Source: DASRDS01 sp035570055 (GTDB lineage: Bacteria > Gemmatimonadota > Gemmatimonadetes > Gemmatimonadales > Gemmatimonadaceae). Taken from it: DNA of 64,000 bases. The position numbers and the translations under genes are program-made. Below, in pieces: positions 35,554 to 44,200 of the stretch; positions within the stretch are counted from its first letter, which is position 1, and every line of letters starts with the position of its first letter. The stretch spans positions 109,758-173,757 of the forward strand of contig DATMLM010000089.1 in assembly GCA_035570055.1 (NCBI GenBank), given 5' to 3'. The notes under the pieces are model-generated. The model was given only the letters and a program-made list of their open reading frames with translations. It was not told the origin of the DNA and did no database searches.

Positions 35554-37641
35554 ATGCGGTCCGCGGTTGCGCGTTACGCGCTCGCGGTCGTGTCTCTTGC
35601 GGCCGCTCTCGCTGTGTCGCTGCTTGGCCGGCGTCACGACGATGCGGTCGCATTGCGCCTAGCCGCCGTCGTGCTCTCTCTCGTGTCGGTGGTGATCGTC
35701 AGCTGGGCCCATGATGAGACCGAGCGGCAGCGGAGTGAGAAGCAGTTGGCCGGCCAGTACGCGATCGCCCGCATCATCTCCCAGTCCACGACATGGACAG
35801 AGGCCGCCCCTAGACTGCTGGCGGCGATCGGCCGAATCACCGGATGGGAGTGGGCCGCGCTCTTCACCGCCGATCGCGATGGCCTGAAGGTGAAATGCCG
35901 CGCGGTGTGGCACGACGACGCGCTCCACGGCGCGGACGCGCTCGACGCGGTGAGCCAAGGCACGCTGGTCGGTCGCGAGGAGGGACTCATCGGCCGCGTC
36001 TGGAACGAAAGCGCGATCGCGGTGGCGCGCGACCTGGCGGCCGACAACGCGTTGCCGTCACCCATGGCGTCCGCCGCGCAGCTCGCGGGCCTGACGACCG
36101 CCGCCGCCATTCCCCTCCGCGCCGGTCGCGAGACGCTCGGCGTGCTCGTGCTCATGAGCCGGGCGGGCGGAAAGCGCGCGCCGCTGTTCGACGCACGCCA
36201 GACCGAAACGCTGTCCGTGCTCGGCGAGCAGATCGGCCAATTCACGTTTCGCCGGCGCGTGGAGCAAGACCGCGAGTCGTTGGCGTCGCTGGTCCAGAAC
36301 AGCTCGGATTTCGTGGGGATCGCGTCGCTGGCTGGCGATTGGATGTTCATCAACCCCGCGGGGCAACGGCTCGTCGGTCTCGATGGCGATGCCGATGTCC
36401 AGGCGAGCCCCATGCGAACGCTTCTGGTCGAAGACGTGACACCCGCTGTGCTGGAGCACGGCTACTGGTCGGGCAGCGCGCACCTGCGCCATGCGCGCAC
36501 CGGTGCTGTGGTACCAATATTGAAGCACATATTCACAATTACGGCGCTCGACCGGCCAGTCGCGCTCGCGGTGATCGGCCGCGACCTGACCGACATCGAA
36601 CGGCAAAACGAGCAACTCCGGCGGAATGAGACGTACCTGGCCGAGGCGCAACGCTTGAGCCAGACCGGGAGCTGGGCTCTCAAGGTGCCGTCGGGCATCC
36701 GCCAGTGGTCGCGCGAGAGTTTCCGCATCTTCGGGATTGACCCCGGCACGGTCGTCACGCGAGACGTCTTCGAGCGCTTCGTGCACCCGAGCGACCGTGC
36801 GCGCGTGATGCAAACCCTCGACCGCGCCATCGACGAGCGCACGGGTCTCGACATCACGTATCGGATCGTGCGCCCCGATGGATCCGTCCGGTATGCGCAG
36901 AGCGTCGGCCGGCCCATTTTGAATGCCGCTGGCGAGGTCGAGGAGCTCGTGGGCGTCGTCATGGACGTCACGGACCGCAAGCGCGCCGCGCGTGCCCTGC
37001 GCCGGGCGCGCGAGCGCGCGCTCACTGCCCGGTTCGCGGCCATGCTCGACGAGCGCGCGCGCGTCGCGCGCGAGATCCACGACAGTCTGCTTCAGGGCGT
37101 CACCGGGATCGCGCTCCAGCTGCGCGCCATGCTGCCGCACGTGACGCCGGCCGACACGTTGCACCGCATCGTGGAGCTCGCCGATCGCACGAGCCACGAG
37201 GCCCGGCGCGCGATCTGGGACTTGCGGTCGCCGTCGATCGCCGATGACATCATTGGTGCGCTCGAGGATGCCGCGCGCCGCCATGTGGCCGGGACGTCGC
37301 TCGCCTATCGCATGACCGTCACGGGTCGGCCGCGTGCTCTGTCGCCTTCGGTGATCCCCGTCGCCGTGCGCATCATGGAGGAAGGCCTCACGAACGTGGT
37401 CAAGCACGCCAGCGCGACTGCGATCTGGTTGACCGTGGCGTACGAGCGGCGGCTGGTGCGGGTCACCCTCGCCGACGATGGTCGAGGGTTTGATCTCGCG
37501 GGATCGCGCGAGGGACATTGGGGCATCGTTGGCATGCACGAGCGCGCGAGCGAGATCGGTGCGCGGTTACACATTCGTGGCACGGCCGATCACGGGACAG
37601 AGGTGATGCTGGAGATACCGCTGCGCCGTCGCAACATCTGA
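35554..37641 (+). CDS. Sensor histidine kinase, GAF-PAS-PAS-HisKA_3
   Basis: 695 residues. Two N-terminal membrane helices (RYALAVVSLAAALAVSLLG, LAAVVLSLVSVVIVSWAH), a GAF domain (ISQSTTWTEAAPRLLAAIGR), two PAS domains (about 245-350 and 365-475), then HisKA_3 with the phospho-His in REIHDSLLQGVTGIALQL, and a HATPase with EEGLTNVVKHASA and DDGRGFDL. It belongs to the NarX/DesK class that pairs with NarL-type regulators; such a regulator is at 39580-40203, separated by a lipoprotein gene on the other strand. TACATT lies nine bases before the ATG, without a ribosome site. Confidence 0.92.
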   Translation: MRSAVARYALAVVSLAAALAVSLLGRRHDDAVALRLAAVVLSLVSVVIVSWAHDETERQRSEKQLAGQYAIARIISQSTTWTEAAPRLLAAIGRITGWEWAALFTADRDGLKVKCRAVWHDDALHGADALDAVSQGTLVGREEGLIGRVWNESAIAVARDLAADNALPSPMASAAQLAGLTTAAAIPLRAGRETLGVLVLMSRAGGKRAPLFDARQTETLSVLGEQIGQFTFRRRVEQDRESLASLVQNSSDFVGIASLAGDWMFINPAGQRLVGLDGDADVQASPMRTLLVEDVTPAVLEHGYWSGSAHLRHARTGAVVPILKHIFTITALDRPVALAVIGRDLTDIERQNEQLRRNETYLAEAQRLSQTGSWALKVPSGIRQWSRESFRIFGIDPGTVVTRDVFERFVHPSDRARVMQTLDRAIDERTGLDITYRIVRPDGSVRYAQSVGRPILNAAGEVEELVGVVMDVTDRKRAARALRRARERALTARFAAMLDERARVAREIHDSLLQGVTGIALQLRAMLPHVTPADTLHRIVELADRTSHEARRAIWDLRSPSIADDIIGALEDAARRHVAGTSLAYRMTVTGRPRALSPSVIPVAVRIMEEGLTNVVKHASATAIWLTVAYERRLVRVTLADDGRGFDLAGSREGHWGIVGMHERASEIGARLHIRGTADHGTEVMLEIPLRRRNI

Positions 37642-37679
37642 TTGCGTGCGAGTGCGCGGTATCCTACGTTGTGCGCCCC

Positions 37680-39623
37680 ATGCGCACGCAACGGCTGCTG
37701 TTCCTCGGTGCAGGTCTCATCGCAGCGTGCAGTAGCGCGTCGCATCCCATCGGGCCCACGACTGGAGTCGTGAGCGGTGTGGTGACGAGTAGCCTGGGCG
37801 GCGGGCTCACGGGATTGAGCGTGACAGTGTCGCCGACATCGGGCACGCCGTTGCCGGCCGTTATGACAGGCGCTGGCGGAGCGTTCAGCGTTCCCAATGT
37901 GCCGCGCGGCTCCGGCTCGGTCAGTGTGTCTGGGCAGCCGGCACTGTGCGCGGCGCCGACGTCGTCGACGTATGCGTTCGGGGGCGCCGATTCGGCGGTC
38001 GCGAACGTGAGGATCACGTGCACGCAGCCGATCGGCGCGCTCGCTGGCGTTGTCGTAGCGAATTACGGGTCCAACGTGCAGCGCCTAACGGTGGCCGGTG
38101 CGACGGTTACTGTCACCCCGACTGGTGGGGTGGCTCGACCGCAGGTCTCCACGGATGCGAACGGGAACTTCCAAGTGGATAGCATTCCGCTTCCGATCGT
38201 GAACGGCGTCGCGCAACCGGGCAGTGGCACGATCGTGATCAGTGGGAACCTGCCTGGTGGATGTACGCCGCCAGTGTCGCTGCCGTACAGCGGACTTGCC
38301 GATACGAACACGGCTTCGTCACCGCTCATGGTTGTGACTCAAGCCCCTTGTCTGGGCGGCACGCTCACGATCGACGTCACCTGGCCGCTCACGGGCGGTC
38401 CCCCCGGATTTCTGTATGGTCCGGGGCCGGATGACATCAGCTTCATCATTTCCACGATTACCCTCTCTCCCGCCCTACCGGGCACCTACTACGTCACGGC
38501 ACCGTCATTCGCGGTCGCGAGTGACAGCATCGTCTGGTCGGGTGCAGTGCTCCATCTCTCCGGGAGTCCGGTGACACTCACGCCGGGCGGCAGTGCGACG
38601 ATCAACGTGACGTATACCCAACGCCCGGGAACTGGACAGATCTGGATCGCCTCGTCGCGCGGTGCGACCGGCTATACGCCGGGCGCGCTGATTCAATCAG
38701 GCGTCGCGTCCGGCAATACGATCACGACGGCCGGCGCGGGCGCGGTCACAACCGATACGGGTGGAAATCTGTGGACGACCGGGTCATTCGGAGTCGCGGA
38801 GTACGCGGTGGCGACGCTCCCGTTGCGTTCCGGCTCGTACACGGCGCCATCCAATCCGTCGTACATGTTCGTGCTCCCCCACGGATCGACCGGCGCGGCT
38901 GGCCTCACGTTCGATGCCGCGGGCCATCTGTGGGTCGCCGATGTCGCGAGCGCCGCGATCTACGAGTACAACGTCGGCTCGTCGACGCCAATCGCGACGA
39001 TCTCGGGACCGCCGCTGCGCGCGCCCATCCGTATCGCGTTCGGCCCGGGCGGCGATCTGTGGGTGGCCGATACGCTCGCACGCAGTCTCTTTTACTACAG
39101 GACGCCTGCGAGCACGCCCCAAGTGCTAAACCTGACTTCGGTCCTTCCGGGGGGCGGGCCCTACGCCGTCGCGGTCGACGCGGTCAGTGATCTCTACGTG
39201 GGTGGCGCGACGAACGAAGGGCCCGCCGGTCAGGACTCGGGGCTCGTCGCCTGGTATCCCGGCGTTGCCCCTCAATACATCACGACTCCGTACAATATCT
39301 GGCGGTTTCCCGGCCAGTCATTTGCATCGGGAACGCGGCCAGCGCGCCCGCCGGTGCTGGATCTCGCACTGGACTACACCAACGACGTCTGGGCAATCGC
39401 GAACAATGGCGTCGTGAATTTCGTGCACGACAGCATCGGCCGCGGGAATGCGAATCCCCCCGTCATGGTCGCGTCGGCCTCAGACCTCGGCGGCTTGGCA
39501 TTCGATCTTTCGCCGTCACTCCCCTACAACGACTTCACGACGGTCGGCGGCCCCGCCCGCGTGCGCCCTCGGCCCACGACTAGTCGTCGAGGTGTATTAT
39601 CCCGCGCTGGAGCGCGACCGTAA
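37680..39623 (+). CDS. Beta-propeller (NHL/SMP-30-like) lipoprotein
   Basis: 647 residues from ATG 37680 (GTG 37671 also possible). Lipobox LGAGLIAACSS. The N-terminal third has two carboxypeptidase-regulatory/Ig-like modules (GVVSGVVTSSLGGGLTGLSV, GVARPQVSTDANGNFQVDSI). The C-terminal half is a propeller with GLTFDAAGHLWVADVASAAI, IRIAFGPGGDLWVADTLARS and AVAVDAVSDLYVGG. No catalytic residues are obvious; probably a binding or structural surface protein. The 3' end overlaps the response-regulator gene by 44 bp. Confidence 0.8.
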   Translation: MRTQRLLFLGAGLIAACSSASHPIGPTTGVVSGVVTSSLGGGLTGLSVTVSPTSGTPLPAVMTGAGGAFSVPNVPRGSGSVSVSGQPALCAAPTSSTYAFGGADSAVANVRITCTQPIGALAGVVVANYGSNVQRLTVAGATVTVTPTGGVARPQVSTDANGNFQVDSIPLPIVNGVAQPGSGTIVISGNLPGGCTPPVSLPYSGLADTNTASSPLMVVTQAPCLGGTLTIDVTWPLTGGPPGFLYGPGPDDISFIISTITLSPALPGTYYVTAPSFAVASDSIVWSGAVLHLSGSPVTLTPGGSATINVTYTQRPGTGQIWIASSRGATGYTPGALIQSGVASGNTITTAGAGAVTTDTGGNLWTTGSFGVAEYAVATLPLRSGSYTAPSNPSYMFVLPHGSTGAAGLTFDAAGHLWVADVASAAIYEYNVGSSTPIATISGPPLRAPIRIAFGPGGDLWVADTLARSLFYYRTPASTPQVLNLTSVLPGGGPYAVAVDAVSDLYVGGATNEGPAGQDSGLVAWYPGVAPQYITTPYNIWRFPGQSFASGTRPARPPVLDLALDYTNDVWAIANNGVVNFVHDSIGRGNANPPVMVASASDLGGLAFDLSPSLPYNDFTTVGGPARVRPRPTTSRRGVLSRAGARP

Positions 39624-40203
39624 CGGCTTCGGTGCGGTCGCTCACGCCGAGTTTTGCCATCACGTGCTTGAGATGCACCTTGACCGTCTCCTCGGTGCGG
39701 CCGATCACCCGCGCGATGTCGCGATTGCGGAGGCCGCGCGCCGCGAGTCGTAGCACCTCGACCTCGCGTGCCGTGAGATCGACCCGTGGCGTGAACTCGG
39801 CCAGTTTGCTGGCGACCGAGGGCGGGATCACGCGCTTGCCATCGGCCGCCTGGCGAATCGCGCCGATCATCTCTTCGCCGAGCATGTCCTTGATGAGATA
39901 GGCGCAGGCGCCGGCGTCGAGCGCGCGAAAGATGTCGGCATCGCCCTCGTAGCTCGTGAGCGCGACTACGCGCGCGTCGGGATTCGACGCGACGATCGCA
40001 CGAATCGCGGCCACGCCATCGATCTTCGGCATCCGCAGGTCCATGAGCACGACGTCGGGTCGATGGACCTCATACAGCTCGATCGCGTTCGCGCCGTCGG
40101 TGGCCTCGGCGACCACCGTCATATCCGGCTCGTTCGCGATCAACGCCGCAATGCCGGTGCGGACGACGGGATGGTCGTCGGCGGTCAGAACGCGAATCGG
40201 CAT
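39580..40203 (-). CDS. NarL/FixJ family response regulator
   Basis: 207 residues. Receiver domain with Asp55 (VVLMDLRMP), acidic pocket TADDHPVV, and the conserved Lys in CAYLIKDM. LuxR-type DNA-binding domain LTAREVEVLRLAARGLRNRD then IARVIGRTEETVKVHLKHVM. Cognate kinase probably the HisKA_3 protein at 35554-37641. Confidence 0.93.
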   Translation of the reverse strand: MPIRVLTADDHPVVRTGIAALIANEPDMTVVAEATDGANAIELYEVHRPDVVLMDLRMPKIDGVAAIRAIVASNPDARVVALTSYEGDADIFRALDAGACAYLIKDMLGEEMIGAIRQAADGKRVIPPSVASKLAEFTPRVDLTAREVEVLRLAARGLRNRDIARVIGRTEETVKVHLKHVMAKLGVSDRTEAVTVALQRGIIHLDD

Positions 40204-40314
40204 GCCAGAAGAAAACGGGTGGCTCCCCGGCTCATCAATAACTCGAACGGGGAGTTATAAGAGTATCCCTGCCGGTGATATTCCGTTGCGTCGAGCGCCA
40301 ATAGACTGGTCTCC

Positions 40315-40818
40315 ATGCGAACCGACAAGACTTTTGAGGAAATCGCCATCCCGCATCTGGCGGATGTCAGGCGATTCGCGCTGCGCCTCACCGGCGACGC
40401 GGACGAGTCGGCGGATCTCGTGCAGGAGACCTACTGGCGGGCCCTGCGCTCCTGGCACACGTACCGCCCGGATTCGCCGTGCGGGCGCTGGCTGTTCGCG
40501 ATCTGCCTCAACTTGTTCAGGCGGCAGTGGCAGCGCGGGCGGCGCATCGTGCGGCTCGTCGACGACAACGATCCCGTCGAAACGCCCTCGACGGCCCCCG
40601 ACGTCGCGCCCGCCATTCACGATGCCGCGAGTCGACTCTCTCCAATCCTGCGCACCGTGTTCGAGCTCGTCGACATCCAAGGGGCATCGTACACCGAAGC
40701 GGCCGTGGCTTTGCGGGTGCCGATCGGGACCGTGCGCTCGCGCTTGCACCGCGCGCGCGCCTGTCTCCGGCCGTCACTCAGCTCCCACGCCCGGGATATC
40801 CACCTGGGCGCCGCTTAG
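40315..40818 (+). CDS. ECF-type RNA polymerase sigma factor
   Basis: 167 residues. Region 2: IPHLADVRRFALRLTGDADE, SADLVQETYWRALRSWHTY, WLFAICLNLFRR. Region 4: SRLSPILRTVFELVDIQGAS, YTEAAVALRVPIGTVRSRLH. No anti-sigma gene follows; the next gene is a DUF4097-like exported protein on the other strand whose stop overlaps by 4 bp. TAGACT lies seven bases before ATG 40315, suggesting a leaderless message. Confidence 0.93.
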   Translation: MRTDKTFEEIAIPHLADVRRFALRLTGDADESADLVQETYWRALRSWHTYRPDSPCGRWLFAICLNLFRRQWQRGRRIVRLVDDNDPVETPSTAPDVAPAIHDAASRLSPILRTVFELVDIQGASYTEAAVALRVPIGTVRSRLHRARACLRPSLSSHARDIHLGAA

Positions 40819-41618
40819 TGGTCGACGGTGACCGGCCCGTTGGTGGTCACGACTCGCACCGTGGGTCCGCCGCCGTTCACGTCCGTCGATAGTCGCTTGA
40901 CGTTGAGGCGCCCCGTGACCGTGATGGGGAACCCGATCGACATCGGCCCGTTGACGGTCCCGGTCTCGAGGTGCGCGGCATAGCTCGCCGGTAACGTCAG
41001 CTCCACCGGTCCATTCTCAGTCTCGGCGTCGAGACCCGATCCATCCCACTTTGAACCGGTGAGGGTCACCTCGACCGGCCCATTCTCCGTGCGAGCGCGG
41101 ACGTTGCCGCCAACCGCATAGAGTGAGATCGGCCCGTTCTCGCTCCGCAAGTCGAGCTGCCCGGCGACGTCGCTCGCCTCAACCGGCCCATTCGTCGACT
41201 CGGCCGTGACGTCGGCCTTGTGCGGGACCTCGATCCGGTAGCTCACGGTCCACGACCTCCAGTGCCCTTGATACGGCGGCCCGTCGGCACGAATCCGACC
41301 GCCGCTCGTCGTCACGTGCACCTGCGAGACCATATCCTTGGCCTCAGCATCCGTCGACGCCTCGGCCTCGACCAGCTCATGCACGACCACATCGCTCGTC
41401 GAGCCGCCGATGATCTCGACCGCACCGTTCTCTCGCGCGTCGACATCGATCGCGCCACCGCTCGCCAGATGATCGATCCGCACCACGCAGTACCGCGCGT
41501 GATCGTCGTGGCGCGACTGGTCGAGGCAATCCGCGACCCACTTCGCATCGTCGTGTTGCGCCCAGAGGCGAGCGCTCGCGATCGCGAGAGCGACCGGGAC
41601 GGTCAGGTAGTATTTCAT
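40815..41618 (-). CDS. Exported DUF4097-like beta-helical protein
   Basis: 267 residues with signal peptide (MKYYLTVPVALAIASARLWA). After a Cys-containing N-terminal stretch the protein is a right-handed beta-repeat in which the phrase NGPV/NGPI recurs about every 18-25 residues (TNGPVEASDVAGQLDLRSEN, GPVEVTLTG, ENGPVELTLP, VNGPMSIGFP, TTNGPVTVDH). This is the pattern of DUF4097/DUF2807 putative adhesin domains. Often found beside ECF sigma factors; it converges with one here. The upstream gap 41619-41783 contains GTTTCGT repeats and faces the lipoprotein gene. Confidence 0.83.
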   Translation of the reverse strand: MKYYLTVPVALAIASARLWAQHDDAKWVADCLDQSRHDDHARYCVVRIDHLASGGAIDVDARENGAVEIIGGSTSDVVVHELVEAEASTDAEAKDMVSQVHVTTSGGRIRADGPPYQGHWRSWTVSYRIEVPHKADVTAESTNGPVEASDVAGQLDLRSENGPISLYAVGGNVRARTENGPVEVTLTGSKWDGSGLDAETENGPVELTLPASYAAHLETGTVNGPMSIGFPITVTGRLNVKRLSTDVNGGGPTVRVVTTNGPVTVDH

Positions 41619-41635
41619 AGCCGGTTGGACACCGC

Positions 41636-41741
41636 GTTTCGTCAGAACGTTTCGTGGCCGCCACTTTCGTTTCGTGAGCGCTCTCGCCCGAGAGGCAAAC
41701 CCCTGCGACGATGACGCTTACGTCCAGGCAGCAGGTTTGCG
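41636..41741 (+). promoter_or_regulatory. Three GTTTCGT repeats and a sigma-54-like promoter
   Basis: GTTTCGT occurs at 41636-41642, 41649-41655 and 41669-41675 in direct orientation. About 50 bp downstream, AGGCAGCAGGTTTGCG (41726-41741) has GG-N10-GC with TTGC, the -24/-12 layout of sigma-54 promoters. It precedes the lipoprotein gene at 41784. Enhancer-like repeats upstream of a -24/-12 element fit control by the NtrC-type regulator encoded at 42896-44200. A TATACC at 41754 is an alternative sigma-70 -10. Confidence 0.45.
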
Positions 41742-41783
41742 CACGCGGCTCTCTATACCTCACCCTCTTGGAGAGAGACTCAC

Positions 41784-42899
41784 GTGCATCGTTTTCTCGT
41801 TCTCACCGCGGCGGCCGTCGGGCTCGCCGCTTGCGCCGACTCGCGCTCCGCGACGGCACCTAACGCAACCGAGTCCCACGTGCTGGCCAATCGCGACGGA
41901 GGCGGGATCGCCGGCGCCGTCTATACCTCGACGAACGGCACGGCCGCGAACGCTGTCATAGCGTACGCACGAAACGACGCGGGCCGACTCACTCGGATCG
42001 GCTCATTCAACACGGGCGGTCTGGGCTTCGGCACGGGTACCGATCCGTTGGGCTCGCAGTTCTCCGTGATCTTGGCCGAGGACCACGCCCACCTCTACGT
42101 CGTCAACGCGGGCTCGAACGACATCACAGTCTTCGACGTTCAACGCGCTGGCGGTCTCGTCTGGCGCCAGCGCATCGAATCGCGCGGGTCGACGCCGGTT
42201 AGCCTTGCGCTGCGTGACGGTCACCTCTTTGTTCTCAATCAAGGCGACAACACGGTCGCTGGTTTCAGCGTTCACGACGATGGGACATTGACCCCGAGCA
42301 GCCACCAGAACCTGCCCGCCGGCGCTTCCGGCTCGTCCACGGTTCGCGTCGAAGGCCGCACGCTCATCGTGAGCGAGCGGAACACGAATCGTCTCGACCT
42401 CTTTCCGCTCGACGGCGATGGCCGCATTGGCCGCCCGGACACGGTTGCATCGAACGGCGCGACGCCATTTGGCCTCGACGTCGGCCACGGTGGTCTCATC
42501 CTCGTGTCCGAGGCTGGGCCCAACGCCGTCTCGTCGTACCGCCTGCAGCATGAGCACTTCCGTCTCGACGACGGGTCGGTTCTGACGAACGGAAGCGCGA
42601 CGTGCTGGGTCCGCCTCAGCCCCGACGAGCGTTTCGCGTTCAGCGTGAACTCCGCCACCGCGTCGATGACGGAGTTCAAGGTCGATCCGAATGGCAACCT
42701 CGAGCTCAAAACGATCGGCACGCTCACCGCGGGCTCGGCGCCGCTCGACAACGACGTGACCCCTGACAGTCGCTTCGTGTACGCGGTCGAGGCGGTCGCC
42801 CGAGGAATCGGCGCGTTCGAGATCGGCCCTGACGGCAGTCTCACGGCGCTCCCGGGCGCCACCAACGTCGGCGGAACGGAAGGCTTGGCCGCGTTCTAG
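41784..42899 (+). CDS. Lactonase-like seven-bladed propeller lipoprotein
   Basis: 371 residues from GTG 41784 with ribosome site GGAGAGAG. Lipobox VGLAACADS. YncE/6-phosphogluconolactonase-like blades: NAVIAYARNDAGRLTRIGSF, HLYVVNAGSNDITVFDV, HLFVLNQGDNTVAGFSVHDD, ERFAFSVNSATASMTEFKVD and RFVYAVEAVARGIGAFEIGP. Catalysis is uncertain because lactonase-family lipoproteins are often binding proteins. Stop overlaps the NtrC-type regulator gene by 4 bp. Confidence 0.83.
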   Translation: MHRFLVLTAAAVGLAACADSRSATAPNATESHVLANRDGGGIAGAVYTSTNGTAANAVIAYARNDAGRLTRIGSFNTGGLGFGTGTDPLGSQFSVILAEDHAHLYVVNAGSNDITVFDVQRAGGLVWRQRIESRGSTPVSLALRDGHLFVLNQGDNTVAGFSVHDDGTLTPSSHQNLPAGASGSSTVRVEGRTLIVSERNTNRLDLFPLDGDGRIGRPDTVASNGATPFGLDVGHGGLILVSEAGPNAVSSYRLQHEHFRLDDGSVLTNGSATCWVRLSPDERFAFSVNSATASMTEFKVDPNGNLELKTIGTLTAGSAPLDNDVTPDSRFVYAVEAVARGIGAFEIGPDGSLTALPGATNVGGTEGLAAF

Positions 42900-44200
42900 G
42901 ACGAGAGCCCTAACGCACGCATCTTCCGCCACAGCGTCGTGCGACCCATGCCGAGGAGCTCGGCGGCCCGAGTGACGGCACCCTCCGTCAGTTCGAGCGC
43001 CGCTCGGATCGCCTCCCGCTCCTCGGCAGCGTCGTCGACCGCGCGGTAACGCGTCTTGGCGTCGGCCTCCTCGGCGCCAGCGGCACGGACTTCCTCGGGC
43101 AAATGCTGCGCGTCGATGCGCGCTCCACCGGCGCGGATCGACGCACTCTCGACCGCGGCGAACAACTCGCGGACGTTGCCCGGCCAGGCGTATTCGCGCA
43201 GCAGCCGCATGGCGAGCGGCGAAATGCCGTTCGGCGCACTCAGTTTCGTCGTCACGAGGAGTGGGATGTCACTCGCCCGGTCTCGCAGTGCCGGGACACG
43301 AATTGGGAAGACGTGGAGCCGATAAAACAGATCTTCCCGGAACGCGCCCTCCTTCACGAGTGCCCGAAGATCGCGGTTGGTCGCCGCCACGACGCGCACG
43401 TTGATTTTGCGCGCGTGAACGTCGCCAACGCGCGTGACCTCGCGCTCCTGCAGCACGCGGAGGAGCCGGAGCTGCAAGGGCGGCGGGACCTCGCCGATCT
43501 CGTCGAGGAAAATCGTGCCGCCCTCGGCCGCCTCGAACAACCCAGCCTTGTCGCGCATGGCTCCCGTGAATGCGCCCCGCAGATGCCCAAACAGCTCGCT
43601 CTCCAGAAGACCGGCCGCCAGTGCGCCACAGTTGACGGCGAGAAAAGGCTTGCCGCGCCGTGGTGAGAACTCGTGCACCGCCGCCGCGACGAGCTCCTTT
43701 CCGGTGCCCGTTTCCCCCGTGATCAACACCGTCGCGTCGGTCGGCGCGACCTGGTGCAGCGCGGTGAATACCTCGCGCATGGCGGTCGATCGACCAATCA
43801 GGCCGTGCGTTGTCGGCGTGGCGGCCGCGGCCGACGGTCGCCGCTCGAGCAGCTCACGCACCCGCGTGCTCAGCACGTCGGGCTCCACGGGTTTGGTGAG
43901 AAAGTCGTCGGCCCCCGCGTGAAGCGCACGAACGGCCGCATCGACGGTCCCGTAGCCACTGATCATGAGAACGGCGACACCCTCACCCCAGACGCGCAGG
44001 GCTTCGACGAGGGTGATGCCATCGGTGCCAGGCATGCGCAGGTCGAGCAGCATAAGATCGAATCGCCCGGTCTTGAGCGCCGCGGCGGCTGACGGCGCAT
44101 CGCCGACCGCCTCGACCTCGTAGCCGTCGGCTTCGAGCAGCGCCGCGGTCGACAGCCGGAACGCCCGGTCATCGTCGACGACGAGAATGCGATGCGTCAT
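42896..44200 (-). CDS. NtrC-family sigma-54-dependent response regulator
   Basis: 434 residues. Receiver with Asp53 (MLLDLRMPG). AAA+ domain with Walker A GETGTGKE (162-169), the sigma-54 contact loop GAFTGA (209-214), and Walker B GGTIFLDEIGE. Fis-type HTH at the C-terminus (ALELTEGAVTRAAELLGMGR then TTLWRKMRALG). The intact GAFTGA loop shows it can activate sigma-54 polymerase. Overlaps its kinase gene by ATGA. Nearby sigma-54-like promoters make the adjacent redox genes the natural targets. Confidence 0.95.
   Translation of the reverse strand: MTHRILVVDDDRAFRLSTAALLEADGYEVEAVGDAPSAAAALKTGRFDLMLLDLRMPGTDGITLVEALRVWGEGVAVLMISGYGTVDAAVRALHAGADDFLTKPVEPDVLSTRVRELLERRPSAAAATPTTHGLIGRSTAMREVFTALHQVAPTDATVLITGETGTGKELVAAAVHEFSPRRGKPFLAVNCGALAAGLLESELFGHLRGAFTGAMRDKAGLFEAAEGGTIFLDEIGEVPPPLQLRLLRVLQEREVTRVGDVHARKINVRVVAATNRDLRALVKEGAFREDLFYRLHVFPIRVPALRDRASDIPLLVTTKLSAPNGISPLAMRLLREYAWPGNVRELFAAVESASIRAGGARIDAQHLPEEVRAAGAEEADAKTRYRAVDDAAEEREAIRAALELTEGAVTRAAELLGMGRTTLWRKMRALGLSS

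Noticed and set aside
41754..41759. TATACC as the sole promoter of the lipoprotein gene at 41784
   Set aside because: No matching -35 hexamer at 16-18 bp; the GG-N10-GC element with upstream repeats is the better candidate, though not proven.
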